A stretch of 64,000 nt of DNA, taken from assembly GCF_035917235.1 (NCBI RefSeq), contig NZ_CP108423.1, positions 186,001 through 250,000 of the forward strand, written 5' to 3'. Below, in pieces: positions 8,799-18,936 of this stretch (its first letter is position 1; each line of letters starts with the position of its first letter). The notes beneath the pieces were generated by a model. The model was given only the letters and a program-made list of their open reading frames with translations, searched no databases and had not been told where the DNA came from. This stretch comes from Streptomyces sp. NBC_01294. GTDB taxonomy: Bacteria; Actinomycetota; Actinomycetes; Streptomycetales; Streptomycetaceae. A program made the position numbers and the translations under genes.

Positions 8799-10865
8799 AT
8801 GACAGGACGTCGTAGACGGCCTACCGCCGCCGACCACCGCCGCAAACCCCGGCGGTTGATACTCATCACCGCCGCCACGGCAACGGCGGCGGTGATCGCC
8901 GCAGGCATCGCCTACTCCGGGCTCGGCGACGGCGCCCAGGCGGTGGCGCCCGTCCAGGCCGCGGAGGCCGCCGCACCGGCCTCCGCACCCGCCCGGGACC
9001 ATGAGCCGGAACCGATCGCGGCCGCACCCGCCAACGAGGGCGCGCGCGGCATGGTTTACGACGGTCTCGAAGCCGCACCGAAGGGCGACCGGTGCGTCGG
9101 CGTGTACCGCACCGACACCGGCCTGTGCACCCACGGACCCGACGCCCCGCCCAAGGGCGTGGACATCACGAAGGAGGTCGCGCCCGCCGTCAAGGAGACG
9201 GCTCCGGCGGCCGATCCGGCCCGCCCCGCGGCCGAGGACCCGGCCACCAAGGAAGGCGGCGGGCGTCCTCAGGACGCGCCCGCCGCGGACGCCGCCGCCA
9301 CCAAGGCCACCGCACCCGAGCCGGCGGCCTCGTCCGCCGGCCAGAGCGTCGCCGCGGGTCCTGCGGGCCAGACCGTCCAGTGCGAAGGCGACGGCAGCAC
9401 CGGCAATCGCGTGCAGGTCGTGTACGTCCACGCCCCCGGCAAGGACCGCTACTCCGAGTACGTCGCCTCGTTCCGCAAGTGGGCGGCCGACGCCGACCTC
9501 ATCTACTCGGCGAGCGCCCAGGAGACCGGCGGAGTACGCCACATCCGCTACGTGACGGCCGCCGACTGCACCCCCACCGTGCTCAACATCGAGCTCCCGG
9601 CCTCGGCACTGGGCGAGTTCAGCGCGACCAACAACGCGCTCGCCGCCAAGGGCCTCGACCGTCGCGACCGCAAGTACATGATCTTCGCCGACTCCCAGGT
9701 CTACTGCGGCATCGGCACCTTCGCGGGCGACGAGCGTCCCGGCCAGGCCAACCAGAGCAACTTCGGCCCGTCCTACGGCCGTACGGACTCCGGCTGCTGG
9801 GGCGGCCACACCGCCGCGCACGAGCTCGGCCACAACCTGGGCGCGGTCAACAACAGCGCCCCGAACACCAGCCGCGGCGCCCACTGCACGGACGAGTGGG
9901 ACGTCATGTGCTACTCGGACACGCCCTACTACCCGCAGATGCGCAACATCTGCACCAACCAGGCGTCCGAGAACATCCTGGACTGCAACCACGACGACTA
10001 CTTCCACACCAGTCCCAAGGCCGGAAGCTACCTGGCCACGCACTGGAACATCGCGGACAACCAGTTCCTGATGCGTACGAAGGGCGGTGGCGGAACCGAC
10101 CCGGGTCCGAACCCCAACCCGACGCCCACGCCGACCAAGAAGCCCACGCCGACCCCGACGAAGAAGCCCACCGGCGGCCCGGCCGCGACGGCCGGCGACA
10201 TCCGGCCGGACTCCGTCGTGGTGAGCTGGCCCAAGGTCGAGGGCGCCGCCTGGTACCAGGTCATGCTGAACGGCAAGCACCTGACGTGGGTCCAGTCCCA
10301 GGTGCTGCGCATTTACAACCTCCAGCCCAACACCTCGTACACGGTCACCGTCTCCGTCCGCGACGGCTCCGGCCGTGACAGCGGACCCGGCAAGGCCGCG
10401 TCCTTCCGTACGACGGGGGCGGGCGGCGGCGCGACCACGCCGGGCGCCCGGTACGTGCTCGGCAACGGCAGCACCGGCATGGCCGCCGAGCTGTGGGGCG
10501 GCCGCACCGCCGACGGCACGGTCCTCGTCGGGGGCCGCACCAACGGGTACGCGCAGCAGCAGTGGTACTTCGACGACGCCGGCAACGGCCAGGTCCGCAT
10601 CCGGTCCGCGGTCTCCGGCAAGTGCCTGCAGCCCGGCGGCACGCCCGCCGCGGGCATGTGGGTCGCCCAGCAGCCCTGCAACAACGGCAACGGGGCGCAG
10701 GCCTGGCGGCTGACGTCCCGCGGTGGCACGGTGACGGTCACGGACCCGGGCGGCGGCTTCGCCCTCACCGTGAGCAACCGCCCCTACTACGGGAACTGGC
10801 TGCTCGACCTCCAGCGTGCGGACGGCCGCGCGGCGCAGGCCTGGTCCCTCCAGAAGACCGGCTGA
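8799..10865 (+). CDS. Secreted zinc metalloprotease with FN3 and ricin B-lectin domains
   Basis: A 688-residue exported protease. The ATG at 8799 follows GAGGTG and gives a basic N-terminus with a hydrophobic signal (LILITAATATAAVIAAGIA). A long Ala/Pro/Lys linker leads to the peptidase domain. The zinc motif HELGH starts at H341, followed by GAVN rather than GxxH/D, so the third ligand may be the His in GAHCTDEWD. A metzincin Met-turn DVMCY follows. Then come a Pro/Thr/Lys repeat linker, a fibronectin type III domain (about 465-540) and a ricin-type beta-trefoil (about 548-688) with QQWYF and GKCLQ repeats. Binding to glycans with proteolysis outside the cell is likely. A strong hairpin follows. 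Confidence 0.9.
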   Translation: MTGRRRRPTAADHRRKPRRLILITAATATAAVIAAGIAYSGLGDGAQAVAPVQAAEAAAPASAPARDHEPEPIAAAPANEGARGMVYDGLEAAPKGDRCVGVYRTDTGLCTHGPDAPPKGVDITKEVAPAVKETAPAADPARPAAEDPATKEGGGRPQDAPAADAAATKATAPEPAASSAGQSVAAGPAGQTVQCEGDGSTGNRVQVVYVHAPGKDRYSEYVASFRKWAADADLIYSASAQETGGVRHIRYVTAADCTPTVLNIELPASALGEFSATNNALAAKGLDRRDRKYMIFADSQVYCGIGTFAGDERPGQANQSNFGPSYGRTDSGCWGGHTAAHELGHNLGAVNNSAPNTSRGAHCTDEWDVMCYSDTPYYPQMRNICTNQASENILDCNHDDYFHTSPKAGSYLATHWNIADNQFLMRTKGGGGTDPGPNPNPTPTPTKKPTPTPTKKPTGGPAATAGDIRPDSVVVSWPKVEGAAWYQVMLNGKHLTWVQSQVLRIYNLQPNTSYTVTVSVRDGSGRDSGPGKAASFRTTGAGGGATTPGARYVLGNGSTGMAAELWGGRTADGTVLVGGRTNGYAQQQWYFDDAGNGQVRIRSAVSGKCLQPGGTPAAGMWVAQQPCNNGNGAQAWRLTSRGGTVTVTDPGGGFALTVSNRPYYGNWLLDLQRADGRAAQAWSLQKTG

Positions 10866-10946
10866 GCACAGCCGCGACTCCGCTGAATCACCGGCTCACC
10901 AACTCGCTGACGCCCCGGCGTCGTGACGCCGTGAACCCGCCCCGCC

Positions 10947-10981
10947 CCGGCGGACGGCCGCCCCACGCGGCCGTCCGCCGG
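10947..10981 (+). terminator. Perfect 15-bp hairpin after the metalloprotease gene
   Basis: The arms CCGGCGGACGGCCGC and GCGGCCGTCCGCCGG pair perfectly around a CCCAC loop, 82 bases after the protease stop. It separates that gene from the one at 11012. Confidence 0.75.
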
Positions 10982-11011
10982 TCCCCTCATCTCGACCGGA
11001 GCACCCCGACG

Positions 11012-11650
11012 ATGCGCATACGAATCGCTCTCTCGGCCGCCTTGACCGCACTCGGCCTCATGTTCCTGACCCCCGCCACGGCCCACGCCCACGGCGACAC
11101 CTTGAAGGTGGTGGTGACCGGGCAGCGGGAGGGCCGTGTCACCGCCGACATCACCTGGGAGAACGACGGGGACGCCATCGACGAGACCGTCGCCGCCACT
11201 GTGAACGCGGTCAGCGTGGACGGCACCCGCACCCTGGGGCCCTGGCGCCTGATCCGCGACCCCGCTGCGGCCCCGGCCGGCTGGACCACGGCCGAGGCCC
11301 TGCCGCCGGGTACCTGGAAGGTCAGCGTCGACGTCGGGTTCCCGGCCCTGGGACACGGCGAACTCGAAGTCGGCGTACCCGTGGTGGACCCGGCCCCGGG
11401 CACCGGTACCGGCACCCCGGCCGCTTCCGCCCCGGCTCCCGTCGCGCCGTCCGCCACGCCGCCGTCGTCTTCCGCCTCGGCTTCCGCCGCGTCCGCCACG
11501 GCTTCGTCGCCGAAGCAGGGACCGGCCGCCGAGACCGAGGGGCAGGCCGTCTGGTGGACCACGGCGGGTGTGGCGGTGACGGCCCTGGCCGGAGCAGCCG
11601 TCGGGCTCCTGTTGCGCCGCCGCCGGACGCGCCTCGGACGGCTCGGGTAG
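11012..11650 (+). CDS. Secreted, C-terminally membrane-anchored protein of unknown function
   Basis: An intact 212-residue protein. A signal peptide (LSAALTALGLMFLTPATAHA) leads to a beta-rich domain (residues about 30-130) starting HGDTLKVVVTGQ, with conserved TADITWENDGD. A Pro/Ala/Ser-rich wall-spanning linker follows, then one membrane segment and an Arg-rich tail (LLLRRRRTRLG). No sortase LPxTG motif is present. Similar proteins are widespread in Streptomyces as uncharacterised cell-surface proteins. Its place right behind the secreted protease hints at a surface role only. Confidence 0.8.
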   Translation: MRIRIALSAALTALGLMFLTPATAHAHGDTLKVVVTGQREGRVTADITWENDGDAIDETVAATVNAVSVDGTRTLGPWRLIRDPAAAPAGWTTAEALPPGTWKVSVDVGFPALGHGELEVGVPVVDPAPGTGTGTPAASAPAPVAPSATPPSSSASASAASATASSPKQGPAAETEGQAVWWTTAGVAVTALAGAAVGLLLRRRRTRLGRLG

Positions 11651-11657
11651 CAGGAAG

Positions 11658-11678
11658 CAGAAGGCAGAAGGCAGAAGG
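11658..11678. repeat. Three copies of CAGAAGG
   Basis: Three perfect 7-bp tandem units lie in the short space between the convergent genes at 11650 and 11716. Confidence 0.7.
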
Positions 11679-11715
11679 CAGGTGTAACGGTCGATGGGGC
11701 GGCCGGGGCCGACGG

Positions 11716-12601
11716 CTACGCCGTGGCGTCCCGGCCCGCGGCCGTCACGGCCTCGACGAAGTGCTTCAGCCCCTGCGGGTTGATCCGCAGGAACAGGTTC
11801 GGCTCGATGAGCTCCAGTTCCATGACCACCGGTTCCCTGGCCCCGTCCAGTGCCAGGTCCACCCGGGCGAACAACAGGTCGCCCGGGGGCGGAACCGCGG
11901 CCAGCGCCGCCCGCGCCGTACGGAGTTCCGCCTCGGAGGGCTCGTAGGGGGCTGCCCCGGGGTGCGGCACCCGGAAGTTGTCGATCAGCCCCGCCTCGGT
12001 CAGCAGGGGCTGCTTGCGGATCGCGTGGCTGAACTCCCCGGCGAAGAACACCAGGGCGCGCTCCCCCTCTTCCACGAGGGGCAGATACGGCTGGACCATC
12101 GCGGTGCGGCCCTGGTCCAGCAGCATCCGGGCATGGCGCAGGGCGTCCGCCCCGTGGCCGGGCTCGTAGCGAGCGGTGTCACGCGCGCCCGAGGAGACCG
12201 CGGGCTTGACCACCACTCCGTGCGCCGCGTCGAAGTCCTCTTCGTCGCAGTGTCCGCCCGGTTCGACGAACCGCGTCGGCACGACGGGGACTCCGCGTTC
12301 GGCGAGTTCCAGCAGATAGCGCTTGTCGCTGTTCCAGCGCACGAGCGGGGCCGGGTTCCACAGCCGCGTGACCCGGGCCGTCGCGTCGGCCCATGCCAGG
12401 AACTCGCCCAGGCGTCCCGCGTAGTCCCAGGTCGACCGGATGACCGCCAGATCGAACCGCTCGCACGCCTGCGGGCCCGCGCCCCAGGCCACCGCCTCCG
12501 CGGACAGGCCCGCCGCGCGCAGCCCCGAGGATCAGCGGGAGGTCCGCGTCCTCGTCGGCACCGGTGTCGCTCGTCACGACCGCGATCCTTGCCGCACCCA
12601 T
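11716..12601 (-). pseudogene. ATP-grasp domain protein, frameshifted near the N-terminus
   Basis: An ATP-grasp enzyme, which joins a carboxylate to an amine or thiol through an acyl-phosphate. The start (RIAVVTSDTGADEDADLPLI) is in one frame. The body from about 12495 is in another: FDLAVIRSTWDYAGRL, RWNSDKRYLLELAERGVPVV, GVVVKPAVSSGARDT, MVQPYLPLVEEGERALVFF and VMELELIEPNLFLRI, the Mg/ATP site. One indel near 12530 splits it. Substrates are unknown; the family is RimK/glutathione-synthetase-like. No obvious pathway partner is adjacent. Confidence 0.8.
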
Positions 12602-12811
12602 CCGACTCTCCCGTCGTCGTCACGTCCAGGGCCGCTCCGTGCGGCCGGACCCCCGGCGCACTCTTCCACACGCCCCGCGCGGCGCCCCGCGGTGGTGCCC
12701 GCGGTGGCGGACTGCGCTGACGGCATGCGGTGATGGCCTGCGGTGACGGGCCTCCGGCGGGTGGGAACCCCGAGCACCGGATCATGCGTCGTACCGGGCA
12801 ACGTCGTGCTC

Positions 12812-13906
12812 ATGGCTGCGGGACGGGAAACCGGTCCGAGGCGGACGGCGGACGGCGGACGGCGGACGGGCGGGGCATTGGCGGAGCGGGCGAGCAGCGG
12901 CGGGCGTCGCACCGGCCTGTCGCAACGGGGCAGGGACGCGCGAAGCAGGAACGCACGAGGCGGGGACGCACGAAGCCGGTCTCGCTGGGCGCGCGGGCGC
13001 GTTCCCGCGTCGCTCGCCGCCCTGACCGCCGGCCTGCTGGCGTTCCACTCCGCCGTGCCCAATGCCGTGGGCCGGCTGGGCAGTCTGCTGGAGGCCTTCC
13101 TGCCCTGGCTCGGCCTGGCGGTTCCGGTCCTGCTCGTCTGGGCACTCGTACACCGCTCGGCCACCGCGCTGGTGGCCCTGCTGCTGCCCGCGGCCGCGTG
13201 GGCCCACCTCTTCGGCGGGCTCCTCCTCCCCGCGGACCGCGGCGCACACGACATCACGGCGCTCCAGCACAACGTCGGCGACGAGAACCCCGATCCCGCG
13301 GCACCGCGAACGCCCTGATCGCGTCCGCACCGGATCTGATCGCCCTGGAGGAGCTGACGCCCGCGGCCCTGCCGGCCTACCGGGCGGCCCTGGCAGCGGA
13401 GTACCCCCATCACGCGGTCGAGGGCACGGTCGGGCTCTGGTCGAAGTACCCGCTGACGGGCGTCCGGCGCCTGGACATCAAACCGGCGGGGATCGGGGAG
13501 GGCTGGAGCCGCGGCCTGCGGACCGGCGTGCGCACGCCACGGGGCGAGATCGCCGTGTACGTCGCCCACCTGCCCTCGGTCCGCATCCGGGCGAGCGGCT
13601 TCGCTTCCGGCCTGCGCGACGAGAGCGCACGGCTGCTGGGCGCGGCCATCGCCGCGGAGGAGCTGGAACGGGTGGTGCTGCTGGGCGATCTCAACAGCAC
13701 GGTGGACGACCGGGGCCTCGCCCCGGTCACCTCGCAGCTGCAGGCGCCCCGGCGGGGACTCGCCTTCAGCTGGCGGCGGCGGTCCCGGTGTCCGGATCGA
13801 CCAGATCCTGACCCGCTCGGCCACCGCCGCCGAGGTCTGGACCCTGCCCGCCACCGGCAGCGATCACCTGCCGATCGCCGCCCGCATCACGCTCGGCGCG
13901 TCATAG
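12812..13906 (+). pseudogene. Membrane-anchored endonuclease/exonuclease/phosphatase-fold protein (VanJ-like), frameshifted
   Basis: Three predicted membrane segments (ASLAALTAGLLAFHSAVP, FLPWLGLAVPVLLVWALV, TALVALLLPAAAWAHLFGG) precede an EEP catalytic domain, as in actinobacterial VanJ proteins linked to teicoplanin tolerance. Catalytic phrases are ITALQHNVGDEN, DLIALEELTP, VLLGDLNSTVDD, and RIDQILTRS with GSDHLPI at the end. Indels near 13305 and 13785 put these in three frames; the TAG lies at 13904-13906. The start is uncertain because a GGCGGAC repeat lies in the leader. A role in cell-wall lipid-intermediate metabolism is inferred from the family only. Confidence 0.7.
12840..12867. repeat. 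Four tandem copies of GGCGGAC
   Basis: Four perfect 7-bp units lie in the 5' part of the VanJ-like reading frame. Because 7 is not a multiple of 3, any gain or loss of a unit would shift the frame. Confidence 0.75.
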
Positions 13907-14875
13907 CCGGATCACGATCTTCCCGCGTACGTGGCCCTCTCTCAGGTAGCGGATGGCATCGGGTACCTCGGCCAGCGGGTAGGTCCGGTCGACGACGGGG
14001 GTCACCGAGCCGGCCTCGATGAGTTCCGTGAGGACCTGGAGCTCGCTGTGGTGGTGCTCCATGGCGGCGAGTGCGCGAAGGCGGTGGCCGACGAACGGCG
14101 ACATCAGGAGCACGCCCAACTGCCGCTCGTTGCCGCCGATCCACCGGCCGCCGCCTTCCCCGCCGACGATGACGAGGGTCCCGCGGGCGGTCACGCGCGG
14201 CGGAGCCGCGAGACGGGTCGGTTGCCCGCGATGTCGAGGATGAGGTCGTAGCGACGGCTGCCGTCGGTGGGGTCCGTGTGCGCGTAGTCGAGGACCTCGT
14301 CGGCACCGATGGAGCGGACCAGGTCCGCCTTGGCGCCGCTGCAGACCCCGGGTGACGCGCCCCGCAGCGCCTTGGCCAGCTGCAGGGCGAAGGTGCCCAC
14401 ACCTGGCCGCGCCCCTGGCCGAGGACGCGCTGGCCTCGACCCGTCCGCTGTCGCGCAGGGCCTTCAGGGCGGTGCACGCGGAAACGGGCACGGCCGCGGC
14501 TTCCGCGAAGCCGATGTTGCGCGGCTTCGGCGCGAGCGCGTCCTCCTTGGCACACGCGTACTCGGCGAACGAGCCGTCGCAGCTGCCGTACACCTCGTCG
14601 CCCGGCTGGAAGCGCGTGACGTCCGGGCCGACGGCCTCCACCTGCCCCGCGACGTCCATGCCGCGCACGCGCACCTTGGGCGCCCGCAGCCCGAACCCCA
14701 TGGCGCGCAGTGCGTACGGCATGCCCGCCATCAGGTGCCAGACGCCCTGGTCGGCCTTGCCGGCCCGCGTGGACCCGCAACGAGCACCTCCGCGGCCCGG
14801 CACGGGCCGGTCCGGCTCCTCGAGCCGCAGGACCGCGGGCGGTCCGTAGGTGTCCTGGACGATGGCCTTCATCAT
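13901..14875 (-). pseudogene. Zinc-independent MDR oxidoreductase (quinone reductase-like), frameshifted
   Basis: A medium-chain dehydrogenase/reductase of the NADPH:quinone reductase type. From ATG 14875 it reads MMKAIVQDTYGPPAVLRLEE, then VRGMDVAGQVEAVGPDVTRF and GDEVYGSCDGSFAEYACAKE. The coenzyme-binding part appears in another frame: GTFALQLAKALRGA and GADEVLDYAHTDPTDG. The C-terminus is VRGKIVIRL with TGA at 13901-13903. Indels near 14410 and 14195 disrupt it. Its start overlaps the stop of the XRE regulator gene (ATGATGA), so the two were translated together. It converges on the VanJ-like gene with adjacent stop codons. Confidence 0.75.
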
Positions 14876-15052
14876 GCGTCGTCTCCCTCTGCCTCGGTCA
14901 CGGAGTACTGGAACACTGCGTCGAGCGGTACCGCGAACACACGGGCGATCTGGAACGCCTTCTCCAGGGAGGGCGAATACCGGCCCTGTTCGATGGCGAT
15001 GACGGTCTGACGGGTCACTCCGATGCGGCGGGCGAGTTCGGCCTCGCGTCAT
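14872..15052 (-). pseudogene. XRE-family HTH regulator (YozG-like), frameshifted at codon 3
   Basis: A regulator of about 60 residues made of one helix-turn-helix: AELARRIGVTRQTVIAIEQG, then RYSPSLEKAFQIARVF. The start ATG at 15052 overlaps the stop of the membrane-protein gene as ATGA, but one extra base just after it shifts the frame. It overlaps the MDR gene at its end. The same arrangement occurs at 47386-48014. It is expected to repress its own operon through the repeats at 15575-15602. Confidence 0.7.
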
Positions 15053-15543
15053 CTCGCCGTTGGCTGAAGCGCGGGGCGGATCGAGGACTGGTGACGCGCG
15101 GGCCTCACCACGGCTGGAAAGCCCAGCCGGTAGGCGACGATCTTCGCTGCGGACCCGAGCAGCGCGGACAGGACGAACGCCAGGTAGATGGCGTTGGCGA
15201 TCCAGAACTGGTCCACCTCGGCCATCGCCAGGACGAGCCCGGCCACGCCGCCGATCACGACGAACGACTGGCCGATGTACTCACCGAAGTGGTGGATCTC
15301 CCGGTCGCGCTGGTCCTGGTCTTCTCCTCCTCGGGCGAGAGGAGGGCCACCGTGATGTGCAGCGCGATCGAGGCGACGATCGCCGCGCCGACCGTCCAGC
15401 AGCGCGGACACGTACGGCTCCCTGGGCCGAGGGGCCCGTCCCGGGACCGCCCTGGTACGACGATCAGGTACGCCGCGTACGGCGGCGACCGTGACCACGA
15501 TCATGATCCACGCGCGTTTCTCCTCCTCGACCGCCACCGCCAC
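15049..15543 (-). pseudogene. Small four-helix membrane protein paired with an XRE regulator, frameshifted
   Basis: A polytopic protein of the kind (DUF2178-like) commonly paired with YozG-type regulators. The likely start is GTG 15543 (VAVAVEEEKRAWIMIVVTVA). The C-terminal half is clear: DREIHHFGEYIGQSFVVIGG, then GLVLAMAEVDQFWIANAIYL and LLGSAAKIVAYRLGF. The middle helices around 15310-15480 change frame at least twice. The TGA at 15049-15051 overlaps the regulator start. It may sense membrane state or sequester the regulator; that is inference from the pairing. Confidence 0.65.
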
Positions 15544-15574
15544 TCCCGCATGCAAAGGAAACCCGACGCCCGCA

Positions 15575-15602
15575 GTGTCAAGCAAGCAGGACATGGTGTC
15601 AA
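15575..15602 (-). promoter_or_regulatory. Direct repeat TTGACAC, 21 bp apart, upstream of the membrane/XRE pair
   Basis: On the minus strand TTGACAC occurs at 15602-15596 and again at 15581-15575, exactly two helical turns apart and 32 bases before the GTG start. It may be an operator overlapping the -35 region. The second membrane/XRE pair has an equivalent repeat. Confidence 0.5.
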
Positions 15603-15734
15603 TGTCTTTGCCGCCGCTCGGCCGAGGTCGGTGCGCGCGAAGGGGCGGGGTGTGCAGACGGTGGAGGGTGGTGCGCACGGCGGCGCGCCGAGCGCACTAC
15701 GGGAAGGAGAGGGGGTGCGGAGGCGGGGGGCGTG

Positions 15735-16510
15735 TCAGCGGCCCGGGGCGAGGAACCTCGTCCGGGGAGCTCCGGGCCCGCTGTTGCGCACGCTGTTGAC
15801 CGCGGTCGACACCGCGCGGACGTCCAGCCGGCCGCCCGCAGGGAGCCGCGAAGCAGGGCGCGCAGCTCGTGCGGGTCCTGGTGGGACGGGTCGAGCCAGG
15901 ACCTCGTAGTCGGCCGGGGCCAGGGCGAGCGGCGTGCGAGGGGTGGACGCGGGCGGGCCGCGTCGGTGGCCTCGGTGGTGATGATGGTGCAGGTCGCCCG
16001 CCACGCCGCCGGATCGGCAGTCGTCCGGCGAGCGGCGGGGTCGCGCCAGAACCTCCGTACGGCCCCGCCATCGCCATCACCTCGCCGTCCTCGGGGCGGA
16101 TGTGGCACTGGCCGCCTGTACTGCCTTCGCGGTCGTCGGAAGGCGGGAACGGCCTCCCATCATTCGTGAGAACCCGCCCGGCCGGCTTGCAGACACCGGC
16201 GCTTGGCGAAGGGCCCGCCGGTACGCGGGCTTCTCGTGCACCGTCTCCACCCGCGCGTTGGATCATCTTCGCGCCACTGGACGCGCTCTTCGAGCCGCGA
16301 AGCGGCACCACGCTCCCCACCGCAGGGGACGCGGTCGCCGCTCCAGTACGCCGCTCTCTCCCGGTCGGCGCGCTCCAGCACCGCCCACACCGCACCGGTG
16401 GGGCGACGTTCCAGCTCGGATGCAGTCCGCGCGCCGGCATCCGGGGGCGTGGCCTGGAAGAGACCGGACAGGTCCTCGGGACTGCGGGTGGAAGCGTAAC
16501 GGCCGCACCT
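15735..16510 (-). pseudogene. SOS response-associated peptidase (SRAP/YedK family), heavily frameshifted
   Basis: An HMCES/YedK-type protein that forms a covalent crosslink with abasic sites through an N-terminal cysteine. The family start is visible as CGRYASTRSPEDLSGLFQA at 16507, but the codon before the Cys is AGG, not ATG. Later phrases lie in several frames: AVWAVLERADRE, WRATCTIITTEATDAARP, SHQDPHELRALL and DVRAVSTAVNSVRN. At least five indels and the lost start make this a dead gene unless the sequence is in error. Confidence 0.7.
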
Positions 16511-16666
16511 ACCGTCCACCCCGCCACCTTGATCGCCGTTCCCGGAGGTTGCGCCGCGAAATCGCTCCTCGCCTTACTCCCAGGACGTGCTGGAGGAGCG
16601 CCAGGCGTCCGGCGGCAGTAGCCGTACGACCGGGACGCGTACGGCCACACGGGACGGCTTCCGGGG

Positions 16667-18749
16667 CTAGGTGGTCGGCCGACCCGGCATCGTCGTGGCG
16701 GCTCCACCTGGTCGATGCGCAGGGCGAGCTGAAGCTCCGGTGCCCGGCTCCGGCCGCTGCCGGTCCCGGCCGAGCCGCCGGCCTATGCGATCCAGGCGCT
16801 GCACCACGGTGCTGACGTGGACGTGCAGGGCTTCGGCGGCCCTGCAAGGCCTGGCTCGCGCCCGCGTCGTCGAAGTACACCCGGAGCGTGTGCGTGAAGG
16901 TCGGTGCCGCCGCTTGGCGTCGTACGCGAGCACGGGAGCCCAGCGTCTCGCCGCACATAGCCGCCCAGGTCCGTCTGGTCGCCGAGCAGCACGCCGAGGA
17001 AGCCCAGGTCGCGCAGGGCCGCCCCGGTGCCTTCCCGGCCCAGCGCGCGCAGTGCGGTCCGGCAGCGGCGGGCTTCTCGGCGTGGGCGTCGGCGAATTCC
17101 GCGGGACTGCGCGACCGGCCCCCGCGGCTCCGACGGTGACGGGACCGGCGAGGATCTGGCCCAGTTCGCTCGCGAGGCTCGCGGCGCCGGGGCCGGGAGC
17201 CTCGGCGGGGAACACGAGGACCACGTCGTCGTGGTGCACCCCGGCCCAGGCCCTGCGCTGCCCGCACCAGGCGATACGGGCCGCGGCGGCCAGCAGTCGT
17301 GGCCGGGGCGCGGTGTCGGTGCCGGCGTGGAGGACGAACACCGCGTGCGGATCGTCCAGGTTCACGCCCAGTCGGCGGGCGCGGGCCGGCAGGCCGGCCG
17401 GGTCCGCCGCCCCGGTGAGGAGGTCTCCCAGCAGTTCGCCCCGTACCCGGTCCTCGGTCTCGGCGACCGAGCGGCGCAGCAGCAGGAGCAGGGCGGTGAC
17501 GACGCTGGCCCGTTCGAAGAGGCGGCGGTCGGCGTCGTCGAGGTCGGCGCGGCCGGTCAGCGCGATGCTGCCGAGCAGTTCGTGCCCCGCGAGGACGGCG
17601 CACACCCAGGTTCCGTGGACGGACACGGCGCGCCTGCCGCCCGTGGAGGCGGCGACGGCCCGGGCGGACGGCGGGCGGGAAGTCGGTGCTCAGCTCGGCG
17701 AGTTCGGCGCCTTCCGCGTCGTGGATGAGGGTGCCGCCCTGCAGGACGGCGCCGATGGCGGTGGCGACGTCGGTGATGTCGCCACCGCGCAGGACCAGGG
17801 TGCCGGCCAGCCGGTCGTGGGCGTCCTCGGCTCCAGCGCGCATGCAGCGTCGCTGTGCGCTTCGATGGTCCGCGAGGCCGCGTTGAGATCGACGAAGCGC
17901 GGTACGCGTCTCGTCCAGCAGGCGGGCGCCGTCGATGGCGATGGCGGCGTGGTCGGCCGAGGGAGGACAGCAGGGCGACTTCGTCCGGTGTGAAGGTGCG
18001 CTGAGCGGTGCGGCCCGCGGCGTAGAGGACGCCGATCACCCTGGTGCCCAGGCGCAGCGGTACGCCGAGGATGGCCGGAGGCCCCTCCTCCGTGACGGCG
18101 CTGTCGATGGTCGTGGTCATGCCGGAAGCGCTGGTCGCCATGACGCGTAGTCGCCTTGGTGGAAGTGACGGCAGGCCGTCTCCGCGACCGGTCCGCCCAG
18201 GCCCTCCCCCCATGCCCGGGCGCACCTGTTGGAACGCGGCGGACGACCGAGCCCGTCGGTCACCACGCACGCACGTGTCGCCCGCTTCGTCGTCGTTGAG
18301 GGACAGGTACGTCACGTCCGTGCCCAGGAGCAGTTTGGCGCGGTGGACGATCGCCTTCAGCACGGCGTCCGGGTCCCTGAGCCGAGGCGAGGTCGCCGGC
18401 GGTGTCGAAGAGGGCGGCGAGTTCGGCTTCGCGGCGGCGGTGCTGGCTGAGGGTGCGGCGGATGCGCAGCGCGACCCGGGTGGCTTCCGCGACCGCCGCC
18501 GCGTCGGCGTCGGAGAGGTCGCCGCCCTGGGCCGCGGCCGGCCGGCAAAGCCGTCGAACTGCTCGGGCGGCGCGCCCCGGTCGAGCAGGTCCAGGAGAGT
18601 TCGCGCAGGTACTCGGCAGCGCGGTCGAGGGACACATCAGTGGCGGTACTGGGGGTACTGGCGGTGCTGGTGTTGCTGGTGTTGCTGGCGGTGCTCACGC
18701 TGCTGCCCGTACTGGCGCCGGTGCTCACGTTCTTCCGGGTGGTGGGCAT
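16667..18749 (-). pseudogene. PucR-family regulator with GAF domain, multiply frameshifted
   Basis: A large transcription regulator. The N-terminus from 18749 is Ser/Thr/Asn-rich (repeated NTSNTST). A GAF-type sensor follows: VHRAKLLLGTDVTYLSLND, PAILGVPLRLGTRVIGVLY, FTPDEVALLSSL. A second sensor/linker part reads LAGTLVLRGGDITDVATAIG and GSIALTGRADLDDADRRLFE. The PucR C-terminal helix-turn-helix ends with RVYFDDAGASQAL and LHVHVSTVVQRLDRIG. These are spread over all three frames with at least six changes. Purine catabolism or a similar inducible pathway is possible, but no target operon is adjacent except the MHS transporter upstream. Confidence 0.7.
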
Positions 18750-18936
18750 CGGGCGCTCTCCGTGCGTGAGGGGACGCGGACGGGTCGAGGAACGCCGGTC
18801 GAGGCGGCCCGCCGCCCGCCGCGCCGCGCACGCGACGGACGGCGGTGGGACAGTGCGGACCGCCCCGGCCGGAGGTCAGCCAGCTCGGCGGCACCTGGTC
18901 CTTCCCGGCCTGACGGCGGGCGGGAACCGCGGCGCC

